DNA of 64,000 nucleotides, taken from Heterostelium album PN500 (lineage: Eukaryota > Evosea > Eumycetozoa > Acytosteliales > Acytosteliaceae). The notes beneath the pieces were generated by a model. The model saw nothing but the letters and a program-made list of their open reading frames with translations, made no database searches and was not told where the DNA came from. The stretch is taken from the NCBI RefSeq assembly GCF_000004825.1, contig NW_008805070.1, positions 1,674,001 to 1,738,000 of the forward strand. The letters run 5' to 3'. The translations under genes were made by a program, and so were the position numbers. Below, piece after piece: positions 32,330 through 44,199 of the stretch. The number at the start of each line of letters is the position of its first letter. The stretch's first letter is position 1.

Positions 32330-33481
32330 ATGAAAAATATAATTATTTTATTTACAATTCTATTTATAATTAGTACACTTGCTAAGAGTAATAATATTTT
32401 AGCACAACAATCTCTATGGTTGAAATTAGAACAATCAGGTGAAATTCCACCTCCAATGTGGGATGGAGCTAGTGCATTCGATGAGAAACGTCATTTATTT
32501 TATATTTTCGGTGGTTTGAATGGATCATACCCAGTAGACTTTCCTCACCCTGTATTTTCAGTTCTTGATGTCAATACTTTGGTTTGGAGAAACCTAGTGG
32601 CGCCAGACACTCCAACACCTAGAGCAGAGGCACTGTTGTGGGTTGACCGTAGAACTGGAAATATATTCCTTACAGGTGGTCACGGTCCTTTCCGTAGAGG
32701 TTTGGACCTTACTTTTAACACTACAAGCATGTATAATGTTGCCACTTCGACATGGCATTCGATTCCACAGACTCTGGACCAGCAATATTCTGCGAACAGA
32801 TCGACCGAAGCAAAGGTAGTTGGTAAGAAGGCATATGCTATTTTTGGAACCAGTTCAACTTTGCCAGCGTTTGTTAATAGACCACGTGGCCTTCAGACAG
32901 GTGTCATTGAATTCGACTTGATGCAAGGCGGTTGGAAAAATGTAACTATGAAAGGTGTCATTCCAACTCCAAGAGGACATCATCATTTGGGATACTCTAG
33001 AGATAAGCACGCTTTATATACCTATGGTGGTTACACAAAGGATCCATTGGGAAACTCTACTTTTGGGGAGAGAAATTATTTGGGAGATCTACAAGAGTTT
33101 GATCTTACCACTGGTTATTGGACAGAGCTGATTCCAGCAACCAATGTTACACCTGGAAAGAGAGATAACGCAAAGATTATTCATGTTGACAAGAAGGCAC
33201 TTATCCTTACTGGTGGATCAAGTTGGACAGGTCAAAACTACAACGATGTATGGAGATTTGATTTCAAAACTAAACTGTGGAGTAGAGTTATAGTTGCAGC
33301 ACAAATCGATCCATTGACAAACAAACAAATTACTCCACCAATTCCAATTGGCGCTTATTATTTCACCAAAGATGATGAAAATGGAAATCATGAATTTTGG
33401 ATGTGGGGTGGTTCTTCTAGTGAATTCTCAGGACAATTAGATCAATTATTATATAAACTTATTATTTCTAAAAAAATTTAA
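32330..33481 (+). CDS. secreted kelch-repeat protein
   Basis: An intronless 383-residue protein with a hydrophobic signal peptide (MKNIIILFTILFIISTLA). Six kelch-type blades are marked by glycine pairs: FYIFGGLNGS, IFLTGGHGP, AYAIFGTSS, LYTYGGYTKD, ALILTGGSSWTGQNYNDVWR and FWMWGGSSSE. Each is followed by the usual aromatic strand. It is a six-bladed propeller, probably secreted. It lacks the B-box of the other propeller family here and has more regular kelch repeats. The function is unknown; sugar or protein binding is an inference. Confidence 0.8.
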   Translation: MKNIIILFTILFIISTLAKSNNILAQQSLWLKLEQSGEIPPPMWDGASAFDEKRHLFYIFGGLNGSYPVDFPHPVFSVLDVNTLVWRNLVAPDTPTPRAEALLWVDRRTGNIFLTGGHGPFRRGLDLTFNTTSMYNVATSTWHSIPQTLDQQYSANRSTEAKVVGKKAYAIFGTSSTLPAFVNRPRGLQTGVIEFDLMQGGWKNVTMKGVIPTPRGHHHLGYSRDKHALYTYGGYTKDPLGNSTFGERNYLGDLQEFDLTTGYWTELIPATNVTPGKRDNAKIIHVDKKALILTGGSSWTGQNYNDVWRFDFKTKLWSRVIVAAQIDPLTNKQITPPIPIGAYYFTKDDENGNHEFWMWGGSSSEFSGQLDQLLYKLIISKKI

Positions 33482-34292
33482 CTTAAATATTATAGATTCT
33501 TAATAAATATTCCACTTTTTGAAGATCACTTAAACAAATTAATTAAATTTATCAAGTTTTATTAGTTAACTAATGATTCAAATATTTTATTATTATTTTA
33601 TATCAAATTTGTTGATTTATTATTTTTTTTAATTATTTTTTCAGAAATCAAAAATAGTTGGTTTAAATTCTCAAATTGTCTTATGGATTCCAAAGATTGT
33701 ACCTCAAAAATCTATTATTTATCTGGACGCTATGATTAGAATTTGTACACCCTATTTGTACAAAAAATGGTTCATTATTTTTCATTTTTGTCTTTTTTCG
33801 CTGAATCTTGGTGACTTTTTTTCGAAATTGTGTTCAAAAATTTTTTGTTCAGATTTGTTTATCCTCATAATTTCAACAAACCCAAGATTTTGATACCTTT
33901 TACAAATCAAATAAGAAGATCAGACTTTGTCTTCCCAATGACAATAAATATTCTTCAATAAAAGTTCAAAAAAAAAAATCAGGATGAATTACTTTGATTG
34001 CCTAGAGTGTTGATAATGGGTACCTTTCCTTTTGAAATTGATTGGAGATTTCGTTCAAAAAAGGAAATGTTGGAGTATAACAGTAGTTTTATTTGTAATT
34101 TGCCACCAATCCAAATTACAAATAATGAATCTCGATGGTTAATGGTTATTTTTTAATTTTTTAATTTTTTAAAATATCTAACTTCCTTTGTGCATATGCT
34201 AATTAAAAAGTATAAATAGTTGAAACTTTTGTTGTAAAATATCAAATTATAAAAACAAATATTTAAATATATATTTTTAATAAAACTAAAAA
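33482..34292. other. intergenic, upstream region of lectin copy 1
   Basis: No gene is recognised. The last 130 bp carry a block shared with the second lectin gene (listed separately). Confidence 0.5.
34171..34232 (+). promoter_or_regulatory. conserved promoter block of lectin copy 1
   Basis: About 60 bp almost identical to the block upstream of the paralogue at 46916. It includes CTAACTTCCTTTGTGCATAT and a TATA-like TATAAATA at 34211-34218, about 75 bp before the ATG. The sequences around the block differ, so it is under constraint or was copied with the gene. Confidence 0.6.
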
Positions 34293-34737
34293 ATGACTTG
34301 TACTTGTTGTAATAGAAGCGTAACTATGATTGACCACGGTAGTTTCAACTATGTTGATGATATCGGTAAATCAGTTCTCCCAACTCAATCAGCTTCAAAT
34401 GAAAAGCACCCAGATGTCAAGGAGAGATTCTACCTTCTCCCAGTGAAGTTCGCCACTCCATTCCCATGTGGAACCACCCCAAAGGTCAGTGTTGCCATTG
34501 CTTGTGCTGATCAAAATCAAAGCAAAAACTTCAGAGTCTATGCCAAGGCTGTCAATGTCACCAACACTGGTTTCAATGTCAAATATGTGTATGTAATCTA
34601 ATATTTTTTTCTTTGTAGAATCCGAATTTTTATTAATTCTATTCACTTTAATTTTTATTTATAGAACCTGGGCTGACAGTGACTCATATGGATACGGTGC
34701 TCTTTGGATTGCCACTTTCACTCCATCATGTTGTTAA
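34293..34737 (+). CDS. small H-type lectin domain protein, copy 1
   Basis: Two exons (34293-34588, 34665-34737) encode 122 residues. The N-terminus MTCTCCNRSVTMIDHGSF is Cys-rich without a signal peptide. Residues about 55-122 (FPCGTTPKVSVAIACADQ, FRVYAKAVNVTNTGFNVKYV, TWADSDSYGYGALWIATF) fit the H-type lectin fold found at the C-terminus of discoidins and in snail agglutinins, which binds galactose/GalNAc. Exon 1 has C-ending codons, suggesting strong expression. The paralogue at 46916-47384 differs at few positions. The protein is likely cytosolic and released unconventionally, as discoidins are (inferred). Confidence 0.8.
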
Positions 34738-35055
34738 ATAAGGTTAGCTTTCAACAAGATGAAAATAAAATAAATATGATCATACTATTCCTTTCTGCAC
34801 ATTAATTTTTAATACTAAAAGAAAGAAAAATATAATAAAAAATTAGTCTATTTTTATTTATTTTACTAAAATAATCTGATTTTAATGTTCAGAGAGTGAG
34901 TGGGTTTTTTCAACCTTTCAAACTCTTGAGTTTTAAGTTTTGTAAATAAAAAAATAAAAATAAATTTTTTTTTTTTTTTTTTAGTTGGTTTTATTGTGTA
35001 ATCATAAACGAATAAATCTATTCTATATTACCAAATTTAATAAATAACAAATAAA
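34738..35055. other. intergenic
   Basis: AT-rich spacer with a poly(T) tract at 34966-34982. No gene. Confidence 0.5.
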
Positions 35056-35331
35056 ATGAAGATAGACTTGGACCCTAATACATTTATTATTTCGTATTAT
35101 CTGTCCCCCATAATCATTCCTATAATAGTAAAAGCACTTGGTTTTGGTCCTCTTGGTATAGTAAAAAATTCAATTGCTTCGTATTTAATGTCTAAACTAG
35201 GATCATGGGGAATTATTTCCTTCCTTCAATCAATTGGTGCAAAACAAGCAATAAATTCATGTACAAGAATTATTTTTTCAACCACCATAGTCATTACCAA
35301 ATTAATTAAGAACAAAGTTAGTGGACCTTAA
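35056..35331 (+). CDS. ISG12/IFI6-family small hydrophobic protein
   Basis: A 91-residue ORF with an A-rich leader before its ATG. The core LGFGPLGIVKNSIASYLMSK...GSWGIISFLQSIGA fits the ISG12 (IFI6/IFI27) signature: GF.. GI ..S.A, a mid-segment Met-Ser, then LQS-GA. Hydrophobic helices lie at about residues 10-28, 30-45 and 47-62. Animal members sit in mitochondrial or ER membranes and modulate apoptosis or innate immunity; some amoebae have family members of unknown role. The C-terminal basic tail KLIKNKVSGP is unusual. Family assignment is moderately sure. Confidence 0.6.
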   Translation: MKIDLDPNTFIISYYLSPIIIPIIVKALGFGPLGIVKNSIASYLMSKLGSWGIISFLQSIGAKQAINSCTRIIFSTTIVITKLIKNKVSGP

Positions 35332-35627
35332 AGATGCAATATTAATAATCAATTATTAAAAAAATAGTAATATTAAATAAATCAATTATAATTTAATACT
35401 TTATCTTTGTTCTTTTGTAATTTAAAGTTGAGTTGGGTGTAGTATATGACTATTTATTTTTTTTGTTATTTAGAATAGTATATATATTCTTCCTATAGTA
35501 GAAATATATCTGATTAGACAACACTTTTGTAATTGTAGAATTAAAATAAATTATTTTTAGAAGATTTAAGAAGAGATAAAATTATTTTATTTTTATGATT
35601 TTGATATTATTAGTAATTAATTAAATA
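35332..35627. other. intergenic, convergent 3' flanks
   Basis: No gene is visible. This is the shared 3' region of the ISG12-like gene and the CLASP-like gene. Confidence 0.5.
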
Positions 35628-38600
35628 CTACAGTCCTAGATCTGATATTTTTAGTTCGCTGTTGATTGAAGATGACAATGGCATCAATGTTCTGTTTGGC
35701 ATGGCTGCTTTTTTCGATGAATTTTGGAAGTAGTTGTTTGGTCTGTTTTGCTGTGATGCTGGTGGTGGTGTTGACATGATCGATGTCAATGTTGTTTTTG
35801 TTGTTTGTTGATTCGCTTTATTATATCTAATATTAACATTATTGTTGTTGTTGATGTTATTTTGACCAAGTAGTTGTGAAATAGTTAATTGTTGTTGATT
35901 TACTGTTGTGGTTGGTACTGAAGAAACTGATGATTTCAATTCATAATTATTATTATTATTATTTTTAATATTAATACTATTATTATTACTATTATTGTTA
36001 AAGAATGATACAAATTGTTGAGATGTCTTTGATGTTGGAATGGTTGGAGGTTTCTTTACAGAGTGAAGTTTGATAGATGTCGTTAAAGGAACGATTGGTG
36101 TTGGTGGTCTACTGTGTAATATATTATGATGTTGATTCTCCTTGTCTAATTTAATATGTTTAAGATTCGATTTGATCATATCATCGTCGATGTTATTAAA
36201 ACCTCTTTTTTGTAATAATGTTGAAGTTGGTTTTATCATTGCTGTTGTTGTTGTTGTTGCTGTTGTTTTTGCAGTTGTAGATGATGATAATGATAATGTT
36301 GTTGAAGATAATGATGTAATTGGCTTTCTCTTTAATAATCCAACGTTGGATGATACATTGTTCAAAGGTGTAGCTGGTCTATTCGCAATTGCTAATGATG
36401 TTGTTGATTTCGATAATGTTGGTTTCAATACTGTTGTTAATGGTCTGATCTGATGACTTGTTGTTGTAGTTGGTGTTGTTGTTGTTGTTATTTTTGTTGT
36501 TTGTGTTATTGGATTCTTTGTTGAATTAAATAAAACTTGATGATTATTTGTATTATTATTATTATTATTCTTTGTGAAATGTTGTTGTTGTTTTGGTACG
36601 TTATTATTATTGTTGTTGTTGGATGATGATGATGATGCTAATAGTTCATATGTTGGATTGAAAGACTGCATCTCTTTGATGATTAGCTTCTTGGCGCTTA
36701 AATCGAATGACTGGAGAAGCTGTTCTGTTTTGTGTGGAAAGTGTGCAGAGTAGGCGAGGAACGACTGTCTTGCTAACTTTCGAGTGTTGGGATCGGCATC
36801 GCTCACACCTGCACGAATAGATCTCTCAAGAGCATCCTCTTGTTTCTCCAATATCGCTGGCGATACAATTTGCAAAAGTAAAAGTATATACTCGTGGCAC
36901 TTCGATCTCATTACAGGACTCTTACTGTGCTTCAACATCTCTGCGAATCTTGGTAGAGCTTTAATCGATTTCGATGCTGTAATGATGCTCTTAATACAAT
37001 TATCACTTGATTGCGAAATAATCTATAAACAATATTATTAATTAGTTAATATAATTGTGCTTTTTGTTTATATTATAAATTGACACAGTGTTAACATACC
37101 TGAATTGTAACTATAACATTCGTTAACAAAAGCTCAATGTATCTATCGACATATGGTTCGAATTGACTCTTCATAAATTCCGCTACGACAGCAATGGTTG
37201 CACATGCTTCTTTTATCAATTGTGATCTCACATCTTTAACCTAAAAACATAATAAATAATATATTATTTAGTAAAGTTATATATATATTAATAAACAAAC
37301 AAACCAATACTTACTAGTGATATTAATGGATCTCTTAACTTTGTGAATAAACTATGGAATATAGGTAGATCTGCAGCACCAGCTCTCATTAAAACTTGTA
37401 ACTTTATAAGGTTATTAACCTTTATACTCCAATCAGAGCTTGAATCTGATAATTTATCAATGATCTCTTTCAATTTACTTTCCAGTTGTTCTTCATCCAA
37501 CTCCTGTTGTTTTAATTGATAATAATTAATAAAGATTAATAAATAATGATAAATATAACAAACTAATAAACTTATATAACTTACTTGATTTAATAATAAC
37601 ATTCCAAATGGATCATTATTTTTAGTTGGTCTAGATCCAATTGCTCTTGTTGTTGTTGATTTCGATAAGTTATTATTGGACTTGATTGTTGAAGATGATA
37701 AAGTTGGTTTTTGTTTAATAGAACTACTAAAAATAGATGAAGTCGGTTTGGTTGCTCTCACTGTTGTCTCTGTTGGTGTTGAGACAATTGGATGATGTAT
37801 TTCCAATTTACTAATTAACTGTGATTTTAATTGTTTGTCTTTGAGTGTTGAGAGTATGAATCGTTCTAAACTATCTTTGGCTTCGTTGTGCATGATCGAG
37901 ACGAGTTGGTTGAGCTCCTCATCGTCCATATCATTGCCAAGCAGCGACAATACATTTTCAATTAGATCGGGATATTTCGCGATCAAGCTGGAAACGTCCA
38001 ACAACGACGATGTAATTGCCATTGTCATGAGGCTGACGATGTGTTGTCGACATCGCCAGGAATCGTCGCAGATCCACTGCGAGAAGAGGAGTGCCAGCAT
38101 ATCGACGGCAGCCAGTCCACCACATTTCAGTATGGTAGATATCAGATTCTCTACCTTCTCGACGATGTCGTTGTTCTCGTTACCGATGAATCCATACTGA
38201 CTGATGGTGTCCAACAGCACAGCGATAATCTCCTGATGCTCCTCCGCAAAGAAATCGATCATGAAATTCGAAACTTCCAATACCTTTGAGTGAAGTTCAT
38301 CACTGATTTCCTGGTCCATCAAATGTGGTATAATAAATTCGAAAATATCTATAATCGATTTACTCTATAAAGTTATATTTATAAATATTTTTTTGTTAAT
38401 TATTTAAATCACCATATTATTTATTTATTGTTTCGAAACCAAAACAACTTCACTTACCTCAACGATATTAAATTTAACATAATTAATTAATTGATCATAT
38501 CCATTATAAATATCTGTTTGATCTAAATAAATATAAATTAAAGTTAGTCTTAAAACTATTTAAATCATGAAGAAATTTTGACTTTTAATATTATGCTTAG

Positions 38601-38652
38601 TCTTACCATTTGATCGAAGCTGATTTATAATAGATTTTAAATTAATATTCAT
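35628..38652 (-). CDS. CLASP-like TOG/HEAT microtubule-associated protein
   Basis: Six exons close in frame: 38652-38607, 38522-38458, 38364-37585, 37503-37315, 37240-37100, 37022-35628 (871 residues). The first part is HEAT-like. Exons 4-6 form a TOG domain of the CLASP_N type: DWSIKVNNLIKLQVLMRAGA, LVKDVRSQLIKEACATIAVV, RYIELLLTNVIVTIQ, KSPVMRSKCHEYILLLLQIV and SDADPNTRKLARQSFLAYSA. The C-terminal 370 residues are Asn/Thr/Ser-rich with basic SK.. stretches suited to microtubule-lattice binding. CLASPs stabilise plus ends and kinetochore microtubules. The protein is shorter than animal CLASPs. Orthology to CLASP rather than another TOG protein is likely but not certain. Confidence 0.83.
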
Positions 38653-39887
38653 TACGAAATATCTTATCTATATAATATATATATTGATAAATAAATACAC
38701 AAACTATTCTAAAATCATATGTTTTTATTAAATTAAAAAATAAAATAAACAGTCTTAATGTTCCCAAGACTTCATTGTCTTTTACAACTATTTTTGACAG
38801 TTGAATCTTTAGAGCCCGCCAAAATTTTGTGGTTCAACTTGTGAACATTTGAATTTTTTTTTAAAATTTTTATATCTATTTTATTTATTTTTACCAACAA
38901 TCATTAAAGACAGCCCAAACGAGCACAATAAATGTTAATCATAGTTGTTTGAATGATTATGAGATCATTCAAGTTGTAATTTTCAATAATAATAAATTAT
39001 AACGAAATAGATATGATCATAAAAAGCTGATTTGCAACAATCAATATCTATTCCATATTAACCTTTTTTTTTTGATTATTGTACAACAAACATTTTTGTT
39101 CATATTGTAATGTTGTAATACGCTATCGATGTCTCATATCAAATCATATTCAGCATTGTATTCTCCATACAGATGACATCAAAAAATCACTTTGATATAG
39201 ATTATTCTGTTGTTGTTTATAAAGAAACAAAACTTTCTCATGTGCACATGTGTTAAATTATTGTTGGCAATCTTATTCATTTCTATCATGGTGTTTAGAT
39301 AGGTGGTATGTGCCTTATCTCGAGCTGGTTTCCAAGACTGTGCCTCCTCCTTGGTGGTCGATTCGTAGCCTCTGGAAATTGTAGTCTCTTTACCATCTTG
39401 ACTTTTCATAGAAGAATATTTGATGATTGACAACTTTTTCATTGGATTAAAAAAGTTAATTATCAAATGTGCATTCCACACCCACCAATCTATTAAAAAT
39501 ATGGACTAAATCTGATAAAAATGTTGTTCACTTCCAACCATACATATTATGATAGATTTTACATTTAAAGAAAAAAAATATTTTTAACTCTTAAAATGAT
39601 AATCGCGAACTCATTTTAATAAATTGTAGATGAAGTTGAATGTAGATTGTGTATCTGTACAATAATTCCCCTAAATTGTTATGATCATTCAGTTGAAGGA
39701 CCAAAAAAAAACCCCAAGAAATTTAAATTAAAATAAGAAAAAAAAAAGATTTTTGCTTTCCAAAAAAATAATGATCATCAAAAGTTTGTTTTTTTTTTAA
39801 TTAATTTTTAATATATTTTTTGTTGTTTTTGTTTTATTAATATTTCGATACAAGTTATAGATAGTTAGATAGTTAGATAGTTATAGA
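38653..39887. other. intergenic with a doubtful minus-strand ORF
   Basis: Upstream regions of the CLASP-like and CSN7 genes. The minus-strand frame 39179-39500 (MKKLSIIKYSSMKSQDGKE... EEAQSWKPARDKAHTTYL) looks protein-like and follows a possible acceptor (TTTTTAATAG). No partner exon or family is recognisable; probably a remnant. Poly(A)/poly(T) runs fill the rest. Confidence 0.4.
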
Positions 39888-41163
39888 ATGACACACGCAG
39901 CTGATGTATTAACTGAAGGAACTGCTTTGAAGCAATATTGTATCTTGGCCAAAGCAAACAAGGGTAGAGCATGTGTTGCCTTGATCGAGCAAGCACTTAA
40001 CAACCCTGCGGTCTATGTATTCGGTGAATTACTAGATATGCCAAACATTCAAGCTGTAAGTCTTACTTACTTACTTACTTACTTACTTCATTATATTTTA
40101 TATTTTATATTTTATTATTAAATTTTGTTCAAAAATAATTGACTAACTAACAAACTTCACATCAATTAAACTTTATTTACATATGTATAGTTACAACAAA
40201 CAGAGTTCAAATCATCATTCGATCTTTTAAATATATTTGCATTCGGTACCTATGTTGATTACATCAGTAAGTTTAATGATTGTTGCTTTTTGTTATTTTT
40301 TAATATAAAGATTGATATATATATTAATGGTGTTTATTGTTTATCTTATATTATCAACTTTCTGTAGAGAATAAGGATAGTTTGCCAGCATTATCACCAC
40401 AGATGACAAATAAACTTAGACAATTGACTATTGTATATTTATCGACTATCTCAAAGGTTATTCCTTACACTTTGCTTCAAGAACAACTTGGTATCGCCAA
40501 CCTCAGAGAGTTGGAAGATTTGATCATCGATTCAATCTACCAGGTAATTACTTTCAACTATATTTATCATTACTAAAACATTTTGTATATTAGTATTAAC
40601 ATATTATTGTTGTTATTATTTTAATTCTAATTAGAATATCATTAGAGGTAAATTAGATCAAAAGAATAAGCATTTAGAAATTGAATTTGCCATCGGTAGA
40701 GATGTATCTATCAATCAAATAGATAATATCATTACAACATTAGATAATTGGTAAACTATTAATCTATCTATTATTATTATTATTATTATAAGTTTCATTA
40801 TTTTTATTAGTATATCATATTAACTTTTGATATGTTTGTTCATTATAATAGGATGAAGACATCAGACGATTTACTCGGTAACATTACGACATTGATGACA
40901 CATACCGATAAAGTACACGAGAAGAATCGTAAGGAAAGAGATGAACTCGAAAAGAGAATCGAAATTGCCAAATCACAAATCAAACCAGAGAATGAATTCA
41001 CTCAGTTTGACTCTGCTGAATATATGGATGAATTTAGATCAAGAAAAGGGTAAGTTTTAATAATGATGATTGATATCACAATGTTTAGAAAACTAACTAT
41101 AAACTAATTAATCAAAACAGTGCCAAGACCAAAGTAAAGGATCAATTACACAAGAGACCATAA
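39888..41163 (+). CDS. csn7: COP9 signalosome subunit 7
   Basis: Six exons close in frame: 39888-40055, 40191-40266, 40368-40543, 40635-40750, 40852-41049, 41121-41163. The product has 258 residues, near the family's roughly 275. The PCI domain spans about 30-160: ALIEQALNNPAVYVFGELLD, KLRQLTIVYLSTISKVIPYT, LQEQLGIANLRELEDLIIDS and GRDVSINQIDNIITTLDNW. The C-terminal helix HEKNRKERDELEKRIEIAK would join the CSN helical bundle. The COP9 complex removes NEDD8 from cullins. A TTAC microsatellite sits at the start of intron 1 (about 40059-40088). Confidence 0.92.
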
Positions 41164-41861
41164 AAAACAATTCAGACAATAGAAATAATGTTGATAATAT
41201 ATTAAGTGGAGCAATAAAAGTCTTGAAATGACCCAAAACAAATTCAAATAAAATAATACATTGTAACAAACGTCATGCTCTCATTTTTTTGGATTTTAGA
41301 AATTACCTTATTCCTTGATTATATTTTATATTAATTTGCGGCTATAGTTATAACTTTTATTATTTTTAACTGAATATTAAATCTAATCTATTATTATTGA
41401 AAGTTATATATTACTTTTGAGTCTGATTGATGAGTAAACATTTTTGGAATATTAAGAATTTTTAGATTAAAATGGTTCTGTGAATTTCACAGTGGATGTC
41501 ACTTTAATTTTACCTGTTTGAATTTTTAATTCACTAATATATCAATCATTATCTTCGATTTAATTTGGATAGATATCAACTATTTCAATACATTAATTTT
41601 CAATTTAAAATATTAATAGGGTTATGATTTCCAAATAAATAAAATAAGGACAACAAATTAATTGGAAACAAAATTTATTGTAACAATTCGAAATCTAACC
41701 AAGTGTTACTACTATTTTAATTAAAAATTTTATGAAATTTATGATAGTATATGAGTATAAATATCGACCATAACTTATCTTATATAGATAAAATATGGTG
41801 AATAAATTTATATTTACATAAATACAAGGTATTGGATGTTTTGTTGGAATATTGAAACAAA
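41164..41861. other. intergenic, convergent 3' flanks
   Basis: AT-rich spacer between convergent genes. No ORF or RNA gene is recognised. Confidence 0.5.
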
Positions 41862-42541
41862 TTAGTTGATGAGTGCGGTGTTCATATTGATAGATATATC
41901 TTCTGGTATGGGATCATAGTTCTTATGGAAGTTACTATGGCTGTTGTTTTCTTTTTGATATCTAATGATAATATCATAAGATGCTACTGTCAAAACAATC
42001 ATACCCATCTTGAATGGATCACCTTTTGGTTTCTTTTCTACACTGAAAGAAATGCCTTGTTCAACATACCGATTAGTTAACTCCAAAGCAAAATCTTCAC
42101 AACTCTTAAGAATCTATTTGAATAACAAAACAATAATTATTAGTTTAACATATATTTTTTTTGAATTAAATTCAATTGTTTGTTTTTTTTACTTACTTTT
42201 TTATTACCACTTATAATATATGCAAACATACCGACAACACCCAATAATCCAATGGCACCAGTGATTTCTAAATTCAACCATTGATCGGTGATTTTGAGAA
42301 TAGAGAGAATAAAGAGAATTACACAAATGACAAGGGTAATTATATTGGTGACTTGGAATTGTATGAATGCTCCATAGAACACTTCGATTTGATAGTTGAA
42401 CCGATACATAATATTGGCGAAATCCAAAGGATGAATCTTTCCTTTCAACTCTGGACTATAGGAATCATCAAACCCAGACATTCCATTTCCAGCTTGGACT
42501 AATCTCTCCGATCCAAATTTTGGTTGACTAACAATACTCAT
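41862..42541 (-). CDS. small two-span membrane protein
   Basis: Two exons (42541-42197, 42113-41862) encode 198 residues. Two membrane helices are clear: NIITLVICVILFILSILKI (about 66-84) and ITGAIGLLGVVGMFAYII (about 93-110). A soluble tail follows (ILKSCEDFALELTNRYVEQG...). The plan (two spans, then a tail beginning with a Cys-containing helix and a basic -VEKKPKGD- strand) loosely recalls the CNEP1R1/Spo7 regulatory subunit of the lipin phosphatase. I see no decisive motif, so no name is given. It is certainly protein-coding by its intron and frame continuity. Confidence 0.7.
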
Positions 42542-44199
42542 TATTATTATTTGTATTTTTATTTATTATTTATTTGATGTTTTTACTTCTACTATTTATA
42601 AAAAACAATGATCAGTAGATCACTTAAATAGTCTTATATAAATGTAAATTAGTTTGGTAGTTTAATTTAAGTTAAACACTGGTCTATAAAATTTAAAATT
42701 GATTTGGAAAATATAGTGTGGTTGTTGTGGTTATATAAATATATAGTGAGTGGTAATGATTAAATATAGGTTTAATCTTAAAAGAGGTGATCTTGACGAA
42801 TTTACTTTTTTTTTTTTTTTTGGAAGTGTGGGTTATTTGTTTATCTCTAATATTATATTATTCCGATAAATATTAAAAAATATTTAAAAGTATAAAATTG
42901 GTCTTTTAAAATAAACTATATATGGATCTTCGAAATAGAAAGGAGAAAGAACTCATCAGGATTGATGTCCAATTTTCAGAACAATTGTTTAATTTATAGA
43001 AAAATTGCCTATTCTAAATTCTTTTAATTTAAAAATTTATAAATAAATTTTTTTAAATATTATCTCAAATTTTAAAATTTTTTTGTAAAAATTAGGGGTT
43101 ATGACAGATGTCATGTCAAACTTTTCCTTGACATTTTACTTTTGATTTGTAAAAAAAAAAATTGCAAAACTTGCAAAAAAACCCTATCAACGATCTTTTT
43201 TTCCCATCTATTAAAAACATTTTTGTAAATTTTTTGTTTTTTGAAACCAGGGAGAGAAATAATTTCAATGGTGCAATCATTCGACAACCGAAGAATACGC
43301 ATCTTATTTCAGCGAACAGAGAGTGATAGGAGTTTTTAGTTATCAATGCCATCAATAAAAAGACACTGTAAAAGGTTATAAAACCACCACCCCACACCGT
43401 GAGAAGATTTGATGAGAAGATGTGAGAAGATTTGTTGAGAAGAGAGAATGACCTACAATCGTTGTTTATACTGATTGCTCATTTAGATCGCAAAAGATGA
43501 GTGAGAGAATTCAATGGAAATTTATTTGTTATATTTGCAATCAGTTTGTGATGGTCGGTAATAACCACACTGAGATATCATTTAAAATTTTAAATCAAAA
43601 TAGTATAAAATAAAATCTTCTCCAAATAATAGAACCTTACAAAAATATTTTATTTATAGAAATCAAATTTAATTATATTTAATTTATAACAAAAGAATAA
43701 ATTGTGTGGTAAAATTTTTTTTAAAACATTCAGAAGTAAAGAAACTTAATAAAAGTAACTCTTCAACATAGCAAAGAAATACCTTTCATTGTTTTATATT
43801 ATATTATATTTTTTATATTTTTATTTTGTTCATGAATAGATATTTTATTTGGTGAAAAATATCAACAATTAAACTATAATTGGTTTCACCTTAATACATT
43901 AATGGAATGAGGAATGAATGTTAAATAAAATGATTAATAAATAAATTTTTTTTAACTTAAGTTAATAATTAATGAGCAAAATATGAAAAAATAAATTAAG
44001 TCACAATTTGCCCCTTTTGCAGTGTTAAATTTTGGCGCACTATTCTAATTTATTATATTTTATTTTTTTTTTTAACCAAATGAGCTAAATTTTAATAAAT
44101 ATAGTATAGTTAGTTTGTATTAGAACACTAAATAAATATATTTATAATAATAATAATAATAATTCTTTTAATATATTGTGTGAAAAACAAACAAAAAGA
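42542..44199. other. long intergenic region, no gene recognised
   Basis: 1.66 kb of AT-rich sequence. Minus-strand frames near 43111-43397 are short and lack conserved content. No tRNA, retroelement or B-box relic is seen. Confidence 0.45.

Noticed and set aside
40059-40088. tandem TTAC repeat as a possible CRISPR-like or satellite array
   Set aside because: A simple tetranucleotide microsatellite at the start of a csn7 intron.
41862-42541. CNEP1R1/Spo7 orthologue
   Set aside because: Two-span plan fits loosely but no diagnostic motif is visible; left unnamed.
43111-43397. two overlapping minus-strand ORFs
   Set aside because: Phe/Lys-rich translations of poly(T)/poly(A) tracts without conservation signals.
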